NCBI GenBank assembly: GCA_022578605.1
Contig: MU394072.1
Span: 496,001-560,000 of the forward strand
Source: Camillea tinctor
Taxonomy: Eukaryota > Ascomycota > Sordariomycetes > Xylariales > Xylariaceae
Direction of reading: 5' to 3'
DNA length: 64,000 nucleotides
The position numbers were made by a program, and so were the translations under genes. Shown here piece after piece: positions 21,981 through 33,696 of the stretch (positions are counted from its first letter, which is position 1; the number at the start of each line of letters is the position of its first letter). The notes beneath the pieces are model-generated. The model was not told where the DNA came from and did no database searches. It saw only the letters and a program-made list of their open reading frames with translations.

Positions 21981-23986
21981 AGAGCAGGGGGGAGGAAGTT
22001 CTCCTCTTCGCGTTTCGGTACGACCTCGCGGTTCGCCTATCATTTCTCACTAACCTACACCTTTTTTTTCAGCCCCGTCGTCTGATCCACGGTTCACCTG
22101 TTGCCTATCTCACATGCACGCACTGCACATGTTAGAAACATCTCTATCTTTTTTTTCCCTCTGGTTTCCCATCTCATGTGAGGTAGGTTATGTTTCCCAA
22201 TCCCCCCTTCGGTCCCGATCCTCTACTTCTCTAGCTAGACCGGTGTACGTCAGTCAGTCACTTGATTTTTGTGACCCGGCGTATTCTAGGACTTTTCTTG
22301 GGAGGGGATCAGCTTGTCGGGGTTTGAAAGGATTTTTATTTCCTTTTTAATTCTATACTTTCTTTACCCCCTTCGGCCTTTCTTTCTATATCGCCGAAAA
22401 ATTGCGAGAGAAAAGGCACGAGAGGAGAGACCAATGAGTTCGAACACTAGAGAGGAAAGAATATAAGCAAGCCAAGAGAGATATACGGGAAGCAATGAAG
22501 AGGACTATCGCTATCACGCTCCCTCTCTCTCGCTTTCCCGTTGTAAAGCAAGCCGAGATAGAAGCTAAGATGACAGCTCTCTGGCACACTTTGCTGCTGC
22601 TGCTAGACGGCGATTGCATACGTACCTACATACGTACGTACATAATGTGATTTCTCAGGATCCACCTTGGGGTTACAGTACAGAAAAGAAAATGGCATGA
22701 TGGGAATACTAGAAAAAGAAGCTTATGTAGGTAGGTACCGTACCTTGCCTGCGTCGGTTTATTGGTTAAGCAAGGGATAATTATCTCTCCGAATCGAATA
22801 GGGGAAGAAAACCGATGGGATCATGAGTTAGAGAGAGTAATTTTGTCTTCTCGGAGTTTTTGGAAATTATTGATGCGTTGATCGTATGGGTATGTTTGGA
22901 TATGGCGTGATGGTTGGCTTTTACCTTCTTATTTTTGTTGTACTCGTTCATTTTCTTCTTCTTCTTCCCTTTTGGCAAACTTCATCTGAACGCTCCGTCT
23001 CACTGTGTCTGTCTCCATACTTTTTTGTTCTATTTCTTACCTCCTTACCTTTCCACCAGTACATGAGCAAAAGCAGGTGATATTACTTAATATTATCTCT
23101 GCTCCTCGACATCGACATCGACGGCGATGTCAATAATGATGCTTTGGTAAGATGGTAGTAGACAAAAAGGAAACAACACGGGTTGGATTCATTTATATGA
23201 CGGGGGCTTTCATATCAGGTAAACCTATATAAACTATGCTATCTACCTATCAACAAACATTTATACATACAAACGCGTACATAAATTCAAAACCATATAC
23301 CATAACGCTACATATCCAACATATCCTCCATCGTCTAATAGTGCTGTGATTATTCCTAATTCTCGGTTCTCATATCTCCTTTTCGTGTCCTTTTTTTTTT
23401 CGTCTTTGTATATTCTGACATGCCGGTAGTGATAACAACCTCCCCCCGATCTTGGTCACGTTTAACCTTACTCGTATTTTCGTCCCTCTGTCACGCCGTA
23501 AAAGAGATAAGCCTCCTACCCATCTTTGCCCCTTTAATCCCCCACCCCCACTAGCCCTTCTCATTCGTCATCATCCATTCTCGAACATCCTTCATCTGAC
23601 TCCTGCTTGTATATAGAGGCCAAAAAAGAGAAAATTATGAAACAAAAAAAAGCAAACAGAAAAGATAACAACTAATACAAGAACGTAAATCAAAACCAAA
23701 ACTCCGTTTCTCCTCATCGTCCGTTTGCTCGAGAAAGAAAGAACCGCCCCATTCTGTATATGTATGTATGTATGTGTGTGTATATATGTGATGTGCGTGC
23801 ACATGCAATCTTTATAAATGTGCTTGGCCAACTCCTCTCTTCCCCCGGGGTACAAAAAGGGAAAGCAACAACAAAAAAGGGGGAAGGACGGGGAAGAAAA
23901 ACACCGTGTGAAGCGACTCAACGTCCTACTTAGACATACTTAAGCAAAGAGTCTGTAATAAAAAAATAGAGAGGAAGTTAGACGAC

Positions 23987-26288
23987 CTAATACGTCTCGT
24001 CCAGGCCGTCGCTGCCAAAATCCGGCACGTCCGAGTCGCAGTTGAAATCCCTCTCGTACGACTTCTCGGGCAGGATGCCGGCGGCGAGCCCCTTCTTGTA
24101 GCTCCAGAGGGGCGCGCTCTCCGTGTCCCAGGTCCAGTACCACCAGCCCCAGCCCTTCTCGAACGAGACCATCTGGGCCTCGGCGAACATGCGCAGGAAC
24201 TTCTTGTACTCGTCGGAGTAGGCGGAGGGGTCGGCGTTGGCGCCGTCGCAGCTGCAGGACGCGTCCTTGGCCGGGCAGCGCGGCGTGAGCGCCTCGGTCG
24301 ACGCGTTGCCCGAGTCGTACGTGCCGGTCCAGCGGTTGCCCCAGCCCACGTTGGTCACGTACTGCGCGCAGTCGGTGTCGGCCTGCGACCACTCGGCGAA
24401 CATGGTGGGGCCGTAGCCGGTGCTCGTGTCCATGCTCTGCTGGGCCTGCTCGGTCCAGCCCGCGCACGCGTAGTTGACCTTGGCCTGGTGCGTGTACACG
24501 ATCTGGTCGTTGTTGAAGATGACGTACTGGTGCACGTCGAGGACGAGCCCCGAGTAGCCCGTCATGCGGCCCTGCCAGTTGGCCAGCCCCATGAAGCCGT
24601 CCCCGAACACGACGTTGCCGTTGTACCCGTTGCCGCGCACGAGCTCGAACGCTTTCTCCGTCCACGCGATGACCGAGTCCGCCGACAGCGACACCATCTG
24701 CGGCTCATTGGCTAGCCCGTAGAAGGCGACGATGTTCTTGTAGCGGTCCTGCGCGAAGAACTTGGACAGCCGGTCGTGTATGTCGAGCGACCGCTGCGCG
24801 TTCAGGTCCCCGTCCGTGCCGTTCAGCCAGCCCACCACGCCCTGCCGCCCGCTGTGGTTCCAGCCGTTCTGGCTACCGGGAAGCCCGTGTAGGTCTAGGT
24901 TCACGCGCAGGCCGTACTTGCGCGCCCACTCGATGGCCCTGAGGAGGTAACGCCACGATGTACGAAACACGTACGGGTCCCCGTCGTACGTCTGGACTGC
25001 CCAGTAGCTGTAGGGGATGCGAACGTGGTCGAGCCCGGCGGCCTGGATTTCGGAGAATGTCTGTTCCGTTACGAAAGTCGCATAGTGCTTTTCGAGCGTG
25101 GATGCGGCCGTCCTCGGGCCGAGGTGAGTGCAAAGCGTCCATTCATCGATAATCCCCAGCCTGGAATCATAGTTAAAGAGAGACGGTGTGATGAACGGCT
25201 CTATAGAGAGCCAACCGCCGAGATTCACGCCCCTCGCTGGGGTTTTAGTATATGCTCCCCAGTCTTTGTCTAGAGCTGGGACTTTGTCGTTGGCTTGTGT
25301 GGAGTCGTCCCAGTCTGTAAACAGGCCCATTACTGGGAGGTCGCCGACGGTCTCGTTCGTGTATGTCGTGTTGAAGTCGGTAGTATCGTACCACGTGAAA
25401 GGATCTAAGTATGTCCCTCTAGCCGCGACAGGTATGCTGTCCTCGGACATGCCATCAAGGCCTGATTTTTTACTGCTAGAGTCTGACGAGTTCTTCTTAC
25501 TCACAACCACCGCTACTACGATGATAATGATGAGCACGACCAAAGCCACACCAGCGATGATCCCTTTTCGATACAAGGTTAATAAAAACATGTTTTTCCA
25601 GAGGGTATAGGATAGTCTCGTTCTTACATCGCTTCTTCTTCTTATTTGCGGGCTTGTATTTCGTCATTTCCTTCTCGTGCTCAACGCTATCCCAACTACT
25701 GTGCTTGCTGCTAGCTCCACCTCGCATAACTGGGATTGCCCTGCCTTCCTCCGCAACTGCACCGCTGACGACCCTCTGTTTCTTTTTCTTCTTTTCACGT
25801 CTCTTTTCTATTTCTCCCTCTGTCTGGATGCCCCTGTCGTCTTCTATCCCACCACGTTTGCGATGCCGTCGCTCGCGTTGTGGTTCGTACTCCATGTCTG
25901 AATTCTCAGTTTGCGCTGCTGCACGGCGTCTTTCCCTCCTCCGGGCCTCCAACTCCCGGTCAGAATCCGCATGGCTGTCTCTTCTTCGCCTCTCTCTTCT
26001 GGGAGCTTCATAGTCCGTATCTACAGCCCTGTAGTCTTCGCGCCTTCGCTTTTCTCGTCTCGGTTTACGCTGAGTTTCCCTCGCTGGTTCGGAGGCATAC
26101 CCTAACGCATTGTATGCATCTAACTGTGCGAGTGCTCCGGGAGACAACTTCCGACCTGCGTCACGGTCGGTGGAGGTCCGCTTCGCACTAGGGTCTCTAG
26201 AACTGCGTTTGTGATGGTGCCTCCTGTGCCCATCAGAGTCCCTACGGCGGTGACGACGAGCCGGTTCCGCATCGTCATACTGCGGCAT
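23987..26288 (-). CDS. exgD: Membrane-anchored glucan 1,3-beta-glucosidase (GH5, ExgD type)
   Basis: Exo-beta-1,3-glucanase acting on cell-wall glucan at the cell surface. Two exons, 26288-25628 and 25563-23987 (64-nt intron, GTAAGA donor, AAAAG acceptor), give 745 residues. Residues 1-220 form a very basic, disordered cytosolic tail rich in RRER and KKKK. One transmembrane segment follows (about 221-243, starting WIIAGVALVVL), making a type II membrane protein. The GH5 catalytic domain holds GVNLGGWL (about 332-339), DLHGLPGSQNGWNHSG, acid/base Glu507 in GLANEPQ and nucleophile Glu611 in TMFAEWSQ. The ATG at 26288 is the first in frame; upstream frame codons have no ATG. It shares a 525-base divergent promoter region with the E1-beta gene. 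Family call firm. Confidence 0.92.
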
Positions 26289-26813
26289 CGTGGTGACGAA
26301 TTTCGAGGAATGTCCAAATACCAAAGGAAGTAGTAAGGCCAAAACCTCGAGAACGTCGGGGAAATATGTAGGCTATTTGAGGAAGGAATCTGCAAATTGT
26401 CTTGGCAGACAAAAAGAAAATCCTAGAACTGCCACATATGTACTCTTGAGACTCGATTGAGCCTGTGCCTTGGTTGGGCGCGAAAGTCAATTGTTGACCG
26501 GGCAACTATCAGCGTATCAGTAGCTGGGCCCACTATAGTGGCTCCTGATCCTAGCTCGCGGGGCTGGTGCTTGGTGCTTGCGCTTGATCAGTTTCCAGGA
26601 TTAAGGGCCACTGATGTAATGCCGTAAAGCCGCAATGCCGCCACTAAGCGCGCTTGTCCACGGCGTTGGCATTGGCATTCTTGTAGGTAATGTATGGCAC
26701 CGATGGATTCCTCGTTCTAGTTCCCGTGCCACCATTTCATCTCTCCTAAGACTTGAGTTAAACAATCTGCCATGATTCCAATCCGGTAGTTAGAGGGGAA
26801 ATTTTCAGGAATA
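26289..26813. promoter_or_regulatory. Shared divergent promoter region (glucanase / E1-beta)
   Basis: The 525 bases between the two start codons must contain both promoters. They include GCCGTAAAGCCGCAATGCCGCC-like GC-rich steps near 26622-26645 and no strong TATA box. Assignment rests on gene orientation only. Confidence 0.5.
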
Positions 26814-28084
26814 ATGAAGCAACTCCTTTCCATTCGTCCTCTAAATAGGACACTGGCGTCCTTACCAATATACACCCAGCGCCCATCACCGATCCGACGG
26901 GCTTATTCAACCCATCCCCCAAACGCTCGGCTTAATCTTCCCACCGACTATTCGACAACGTCCTTGTTAGCACATAGTTCACAGGTGGCGTTGGGCAATT
27001 CAGAGCTATCCCCAGAAGTGAAGAATGGCACGACGAAGCGCATGAACCTTTTCCAAGCGGTCAATGATGCCCTGTCGACCGCGCTCACAGAAGACGAAAA
27101 TGTTCTGGTGTTTGGCGAAGATGTATCCTTCGGCGGCGTGTTCCGATGTACGATGAAGTTGGCAGAGAATTTCGGGGGCGATCGTGTATTCAATACACCC
27201 CTGACAGAGCAGGGTATCGTGGGATTTGCTATCGGTCTCGCTGCTGAGGGTATGAGACCTGTCGCAGAGATACAATTTGCAGACTATGTGTATCCAGCAT
27301 TCGATCAGCTCGTAAACGAAGCAGCCAAATATCGATATCGAGAAGGGAGCACGGGGCGAAGCGCAGGTGGTTTGACCGTACGGATGCCATGTGGGGGTGT
27401 TGGCCACGGTGGTTTATACCATTCCCAGTCGCCAGAGAGTCTCTTCACTCATATCCCTGGATTAAGGGTGATTATGCCGAGGTCGCCGTTGCAAGCTAAA
27501 GGATTACTACTGGCTGCTATCAGAAGCAATGATCCGTGCGTATTCATGGAGCCAAAAATCTTGTACAGAGCAGCAGTCGAGCAAGTCCCAACAACCCCAT
27601 TTACCCTGCCCCTTTCGAAGGCCGAGGTTTTGAAGGAAGGGAAAGACGTGACTATTGTATCGTACGGACAGCCGCTGTACACTTGTAGCGCAGCCATCCA
27701 GAAAGCAGAAGAAGAGTTGGGCATCTCGGTTGAGCTCATAGACCTACGGACATTATATCCGTGGGATAAAAAGTGCGTGCTCGAGAGTGTTCGAAAGACA
27801 GGCAGATGCATGGTTGTGCACGAAGCCATGGTCAACGCAGGCATCGGGGCTGAAGTATCGGCAGCAATCCAAGGAGACCCAGATACTTTCCTACGGCTTG
27901 AAGCTCCCGTGTCCCGGGTAGCAGGCTGGAGCATCCCCACGCCGTTGTTGTATGAAAAGTTCAACGTTCCAGACGTGGCCCGTAAGTAGCTCCCAGGAAC
28001 GATCACGAGAAGGTTGGGGAATTGGTGGCTAACCTGTGATGTTTAGGAATATACGATGGGGTTAAAAAGCTCCTAGAATATTAG
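26814..28084 (+). CDS. Branched-chain 2-oxoacid dehydrogenase E1 component, beta subunit
   Basis: Mitochondrial subunit that works with E1-alpha to decarboxylate the 2-oxoacids from Leu, Ile and Val using thiamine diphosphate. Exons 26814-27981 and 28047-28084 (65-nt intron, GTAAGT donor, GTTTAG acceptor) give 401 residues. The short last exon supplies the family-typical end [13 protein letters not shown]; without it the frame stops one residue after VAR. An Arg-rich, Ser-rich presequence (about 1-30) suggests mitochondrial import. Conserved parts are [56 protein letters not shown], and the C-terminal transketolase domain with DLRTLYPWD and VVHEA. The partial aminotransferase at the window's left edge acts one step earlier in the same pathway, but is not adjacent. 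Family call firm. Confidence 0.95.
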
Positions 28085-28976
28085 ATGAAACGCAGCGATG
28101 GCTGTGAATATAGTGCGGATCGGAAACCCGAGGTCTGACCATATAAAGCAAGCAGATATAGAGAGAGGTCATGTTTGGGCTCTAGTTTCTAAGACAACTT
28201 GCCCAATCCTCTTTTTATTAAACCAGGGACGATAGACACCGGTCAAGGGCACCAGCATTAGTTAGACAAGTAGACCATGTTACAGTGGTTTGATAGCATT
28301 TCATGTTTAGTGGGTTGCTGCTTTTAATGTAGGGCCGATGCTGGGTATTTTGGGCAATAGTTCATTTGGAAGTATGAGTTTGGAGTTTAAGTTTTATTTG
28401 AAGAATGGGAGGAGAGAAGATACAACCAATTAAACTTGCTTGTGGTTGATCTATGCATCTATGAGGCTTGCTGAATTACTTTAAACAGATAAAGCACCTA
28501 CTTACATAGTACCGTACCTAGCTTAGATAGTACCTAATCGGTAAAAAGATAAAAAAAAAATAAAAATAAAGATATGAGGAAACGACGATGTTCGAGACCC
28601 TTATGTATTGCTAAGGTTTGTCTTTGTCTACTGTACGCTACCTTAACCTTATAGACCCATGTCTTGGCATTTAGACGTTGCTGCCCACCTTTTTAGGTGC
28701 CTTACCCACCCCTACCCTGCCAGCTGCACCTCGCTTGCCCCGCGCTTTGCGTCTCAGCGACATTTTTACATCTTTACCAGGTCGTACACAAGTCGGGACT
28801 CGACCTACCCCTACCCCTACCTCCTACCTCATACCTCATACCTACAGAACTTGAACCTTTTCACCTCCTTTGAAAGATACTTTCACCCGAACCCCTTCCC
28901 TTTGATACAATAGACATTTTGTACTTAGCACCAACCTCGACGATCTACCTTAGCTATTGAATTACGCGAGCGAATA
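28085..28976. other. Spacer before the capping-protein gene
   Basis: 3' flank of the E1-beta gene, then the promoter of the actin-capping gene with repeated CCTACC/CTCATAC motifs (28805-28850). No other gene seen. Confidence 0.5.
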
Positions 28977-30166
28977 ATGGCGTCTGTTCTCGCCACCGTC
29001 GAATCCTTCGTCCAAGGTGCCCCGCCAGGCGAGGTATGAATTTCTTTTTGCTTGACTTCCTCGACTTCCTCGACTCAATGCCCTCCCAAGGATTTTAGGA
29101 GTTTATATTTCGATGCTAACATTGGCGCCTGCAATCAGCTAGCAGATGTGGTGAACGGTACGACTTATATATATACTCCCAATTCCCAGCGTAACCCGAC
29201 AGCCCCTAATGCCTAGTGCTCCGGCCTCCAGATATCAAAGCTCTTACCGCCCACGAGCCCGAGCTCATCTCTCAGCTTGGGCCCGCATTCGAGAGATACA
29301 ACGAGGAGCAGTTCATCACCACCAAGCTGCCCGGTAGTAGCCAGCAGGTCATCATCAGCTCGCACAGCTCCCTCGGCAACGGCAGATACTACGATGTCGA
29401 GAGCTCGTCCAGTTTTGCCTTTGATCACACAACACAGGTTCGGTTTGCTAGTTTCTCGCCTTGAAAGAACACAACGGGAATAACCATGGTATCAGAAAGC
29501 AAGCGATGTCCAGAGCTACGTGTTGGAGGGTCCTCAGACCGAGTTGGTGTATGTCCACGGTGCAGCCCGGCAACTAATGACATGACATGAAACTCGGTGG
29601 GTTAACACTTGTTGATGCAGGAAATCCACACTGAAGAGCTTGTCGACCTACGTGAAGGAGCACTTTCCGAACGCTTCCTACGGCGTATATCCCATCGAGA
29701 ACGATTCGAAGGTGGCCGTCATAATTGTGGCTAACAAATACAGCCCCAACAACTACTGGTAAGGAGAAGATGGCATTCGCGGTAGGGTGGGTAGCCTCAC
29801 TTCTAACCTGGATCTAGGAACGGACGATGGCGCTCACTATATATCATCGATCCGGCCTCGGAGAGTTTGGAGGGAAGCATCAAGGTCGATGTACACTACT
29901 ACGAGGACGGTAACGTGCGGCTTTTGACCAACAAGCCTATCGCAGCCTCGGTCTCTTCGGGCTCGGGCGCGGGCATTTCCAAGGAGATCTCAGTCGCGGA
30001 GAAGAAGTACCAGGAGGAACTGAACAAGGGTTTCACCAGCTTAAGCGAGGGGGCATTCAAGGGACTGCGGAGACAACTTCCAGTGACGCGGCAGAAGATC
30101 GAATGGGACAAGGTGGCTAGTTACCGTGTCGGACAAGATATTGGAGGTGGGAGCTCGAGGAGGTAA
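28977..30166 (+). CDS. CAP1: F-actin-capping protein, alpha subunit
   Basis: Alpha half of the CapZ heterodimer that blocks barbed ends of actin filaments, acting in cortical patches and hyphal tips. Six exons: 28977-29033, 29139-29157, 29232-29437, 29496-29548, 29621-29758 and 29818-30166. Every junction keeps the frame, and the product is 273 residues, the usual family length. The 19-nt second exon (LADVVN) is very small. The exon 4 donor is GTATGT; the exon 5 donor splits Trp in NNYWNGRWRS. Family landmarks include GNGRYYDVESSSSFAFDHTTQ, the NGRWRS block, KVDVHYYEDGNVRL and the C-terminal actin-binding tail containing RGLRRQLPVTRQKIEWDK-like sequence. Intron density is the highest in the window, as is common for actin-related fungal genes. 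Family call firm. Confidence 0.93.
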
Positions 30167-31399
30167 AATACCTTTTTTTAGAAAAAAATGTCTAGGTAAC
30201 CCAGGTGCCCAGGTATTTCAGATGCCCAGGTATTTCAGATGTCCCGATGTCCAGGCCGAAATGACAATGATAGCAACTTGGTTGGCTTTTTGGCCGGATA
30301 CTTTAACATGGGGATGGCGGGGGTGGCTTCGGGGTCGGACCAACTACGATGGACTCTAGCATGTGCTGACGATACAACCCGCGGAAGATGTTGCAATATA
30401 CCTAGACTGGATTTTCTGTCGTATGCCCCTCCATTGTCGAATGATAACAAGCATATTACATAAGAAAATATTATTAGAATGGTATCTTACGGATGGCACG
30501 GATGAGTTACCTAGTACATATGATAGGTATTGGCAAGGGATGAGGCGCGGACGAGGGGGGGATTTTTAATTCCCCCCCTTCGCATATTTCCCCTCGCATT
30601 CTTCTTCGCATCGCATTCTTACAGGTTGAACCTCGACAAGGGATGAAAGTTCGGATTCATAAATTGCATAAATGGGTTTGATGCTTATGTACGCAGCATA
30701 CCCTTCTAATAAGTAAAGTGATTAACTACTTAACTAGGTAGCGTGGTCTGATGCCGGCTGCGTGGTGCCCGACGGGTCGGACTCTTGCTAGCGTCCCGAT
30801 TACTTGCTAGGTTGGACTTATGCAAAGGAACACTGAAGAATCCCAGGAATCCCGGTAATGGGTTGATAAAAGCAATCAAAAGGATTCTGATTCGCCGAGA
30901 GACCGCAATTAAGATTTCTAGCAGTGAGCAAAGTAAAGTAAAGTAAAAAAAAAGTCTGGGCAGAATTACGCTAAAATCCTATTTGGCACCCTTTTTTTCC
31001 CTTCTCTTCTTATTCTACTTTTCTTTTCGACCTGTAAGGATCCCGTCCCAACATCTGACACCACCTGTATTCTGTTCTTCTCTCTTACTCTACCTAATCT
31101 CTGTCTTCCGCTCTCTTTTCCTCTTTTCTCTCCCACTCCCACCAACTCTTACTTTCCCACACCTTCGCTCTCCCGGCTTCTATCTCGTTCCTTCAGCCAA
31201 CCCAACTCAAGCTTGTCCCTTCTTCTTCTCCAATTCATCCGGCTACCACGTTTTTCTCTTCTTCCCGCGTCACGTCACTTTGCAGCCAACGAACCCCCCT
31301 CCAAATTGCGATTGATTAAAACTTAATAGATTACCTTAAACATTGTCTTATTATAATATCAGCTCCCTCCGAGTTCGACTCTACGAATATATATTCAAA
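30167..31399. other. Spacer upstream of cytochrome b5, with long CT-rich leader
   Basis: It holds the 3' flank of the capping gene, including a perfect tandem 17-mer (30206-30239). From about 30985 to 31270 follows a strongly pyrimidine-rich, GT-poor strand. That tract gives an artefactual 110-codon frame. It is best explained as promoter plus 5' leader of the highly expressed cytochrome b5 gene. Confidence 0.6.
30206..30239 (+). repeat. 17-bp perfect tandem duplication
   Basis: TGCCCAGGTATTTCAGA occurs twice head to tail, 40 bases after the capping-protein stop, so probably in its 3' UTR. Confidence 0.85.
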
Positions 31400-32030
31400 A
31401 TGGCCGATAAGGTATTCACTTACAGCGACGTTGCCGAGCACAACACCAAGAAGGACCTGTTCCTCGTCATCCACGATAAGGTCTACGACAGCACAAAGTT
31501 CATCGATGAGCATCCGTGAGTTGAATTTTTCTTTTTTCTTTTCTTTTTTTGTTTCTCTTCCCTTCTAGCTTTGTCTCGGGTAATAAAAGTCCCTTGCTAT
31601 GGCGTCTCACATCGGGGACATGGTGACCTTGTGCTGACCCGCCTTTCTTACTCTGTAGCGGTGGTGAGGAAGTCCTGCTCGACGTCGGTGGACAGGATGC
31701 GACGGAAGCTTTCGAGGACGTTGGACACAGTGACGAGGCCCGGGAAACTTTGGAGCAGCTCCTCGTCGGCACGCTGAAGCGGCAGGTAAGTTTAATATGT
31801 CATTGCTTAATCTCTCCGTGATATCCCCGAAGCTCGGCATAACTAACGGCTCCCCCTCGTAGCCTGGCGACCCTGCACCTAAGGCTGCCCCCGCCGCCAG
31901 CGCTTCTGCTTCGACTTCGAGCTCCGGTGGTCTCGGTGGTGCGCTGTATGCCGTCGTACTTATCGGTGGTCTCGCCGCCTTCGGTGCCTACCAATACCTA
32001 CAAGCCCAGCAGGCGGCTCAGGAGGCTTAG
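31400..32030 (+). CDS. Cytochrome b5, tail-anchored
   Basis: Small haem protein of the ER membrane that passes electrons to desaturases, hydroxylases and P450s. Three exons, 31400-31515, 31659-31785 and 31863-32030, give 136 residues. The N-terminal cytochrome b5 fold carries both haem ligands: His38 in HPGGEEVL and His62 in EDVGHSDEA. The second exon begins exactly at the HPGG motif. A Pro/Ala/Ser linker (about 82-103) leads to one C-terminal membrane segment (about 105-125), the tail anchor. Acceptors are CTCTGTAG and a CTAAC-branch intron ending CCTCGTAG. The ATG is the first in the mRNA-like leader. Family call firm; which redox partner it serves is not visible. Confidence 0.95.
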
Positions 32031-33696
32031 GTGGCATTTTCTCTCTCTCTCTCGCCCTTCCCCCGCTTTCTTACCTCAACTTGGATGGTGCACGATCGAG
32101 GAGAATCCACTTATAAAAAAAGAGTGATCGTACACGACTTAAAGAAATACAACAATAAAAAAAACTGTACTGGGTTGGTGAAATGGTTGGATGGGCCGCA
32201 AAGGGGATCGGGAAGGATGGTGATCAATACGACACGATATGATACTTCTTGATCGATGCATATAACTTCTTATTGTCTCTTTAATAGATCAGATTATTGT
32301 TTTGGTTCAACCCATTACGGGGATATTGGTTCCTACTATCTTGTCTATTTTTTTTTCCTCTTCTTTTTTTTTCAAGAACACTTACACGACACTGTATTGG
32401 AATCGCATATAAAAAAAGGAGATACTACGTGTGTTCTTAAGGCTTTCGTAGCACCCCTGGAACCTACTTCTACACTACGGGGATACAAGTGCAATATCTT
32501 GCATTGAAAAAAAGGAGCACTAAAATAAAAATAAGTAACGTTGGACCACATATGCTTTGAGAGAACTGGGAATTGTATTTTAGAGTTCCGCAAATGTAGG
32601 GAAGAGAAATAGCATGTATCACTTCACAAACTCTCACTACTAACGTTCGTCTTCCTCGTAACTCTCACAAGTAAATGAATGTTTGATTAGGTCCCAGGCC
32701 CACTAATACTTCTAAATGTCCCGTATGTACTTAAGTACTTAACTACCTATTAACTAAAACCCTCCGGACAACCCTCCGAAACCTCTGTCGGAGGGCCCTC
32801 TTTTTATTTCGAAGGTTCAATTGTTGGGGGCTTTAATGTTATTCAACGGCATCAACGTTTGAGGTGTGAACGACGGGATTCAGTCGGGTTTTAAAATTCT
32901 CGAGCTCGGCAATTAAACTGTAATATATCTGTCCTTTACGCAGCTTTTGAAAGTTGCGCCGACCAACCAACCAAATTGCATTGCATTAGTAGCAAGAAAC
33001 AGCGGTAAGGAAGAGAAATTGAGTGCACACATAGGTTATGTATGTACAATACATAGGTAGCTTAGCTGAACTACCCTATCTACCACTACACAAGTCCGCA
33101 TTCGCCGTCTATTTCACTAAAGAAGAAAAGGTGCATTAGCTGGGTCTCATTGGCCAATGGCCTTATCAGATATGTGTTAGTGTAGTCCATCAGATTGCCT
33201 GGACATGTCCCCCCCAGCTTCTCCACATTCTACCTTCGACAGCTTAGGTAAGGTACCGAAATCGTAAACTATAATCAAGCCACACCTGCACCGCCTCGTT
33301 AAGGTTATGAGAGATCAAATCCTTTCCATTATAGCAACCTTATTAAGAGGTACTTAGGTACCTACCTATTGTAAGGTTTAGGTAGAGTTCAAGTGTAGCC
33401 TGTGTAGGGCAACCTGCAGGAGGGCTATTAAGTGGGCCATTAACTTATGGTTACCTCAGCCTCGTTCCACCATAACTACGTCAACGCTTCAAGTTCCTTT
33501 CTTATATATTCATTCATTTTCTTTCATCTTTCATCTCGCGCCAAGCTCGACCATTACCAGTCAACCAAACCCATCACCACCACAAACAACATCACCACCG
33601 ACCCCGAGAATCGAAGAATCAAAAATAACTGTCCATCGCGAAATCGATAACCGATACTCGATATTTCCTTCTTCCAGAAACCTTCCAGTAGCTAGG
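32031..33696. other. Intergenic region, 1.67 kb, no gene seen
   Basis: 3' flank of cytochrome b5 and promoter of the TFIIE-beta gene. A hairpin with an 8-bp stem (32772-32779 with 32788-32795) is followed by a T-run. A GGTACTTAGGTACC-type motif lies at about 33350-33364. Pyrimidine-rich sequence precedes the next gene. No coding signal. Confidence 0.55.
32772..32795 (+). repeat. 8-bp stem hairpin followed by T-rich run
   Basis: CCCTCCGA pairs with TCGGAGGG across an 8-base loop, with GCCCTCTTTTTATTT directly after. It looks like a bacterial terminator, but that has no established role in a pol II setting. It lies about 740 bases after cytochrome b5. Confidence 0.5.

Larger units (their letters stand above)
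17001..23986. other. Gene-poor, repeat-rich stretch of about 7 kb
   Basis: No protein family recognised on either strand. It contains GATCCT x4 (18027-18050), CTCCATA-like repeats (18080-18140), ACCACGGAC-like repeats (18245-18310), an ACATAC tract (18511-18602), a GAT tract (18663-18694), a perfect 13-bp hairpin (20497-20526), a duplicated 15-mer (21951-21980) and TATG repeats (23757-23780). A possible isolated exon at 17095-17225 (-) and a frame with helix-turn-helix-like residues at 20057-20416 (-) are noted in the findings. The last kilobase is the 3' flank of the glucanase gene. Confidence 0.5.

Noticed and set aside
30983..31315. 110-codon Ser/Phe/Pro-rich plus frame upstream of cytochrome b5
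   Set aside because: CT-rich promoter/leader tract; composition explains the open frame.
32772..32810. Hairpin plus T-run as a transcription terminator
   Set aside because: Intrinsic terminators of this kind are bacterial; there is no basis for that role in a fungal nucleus.
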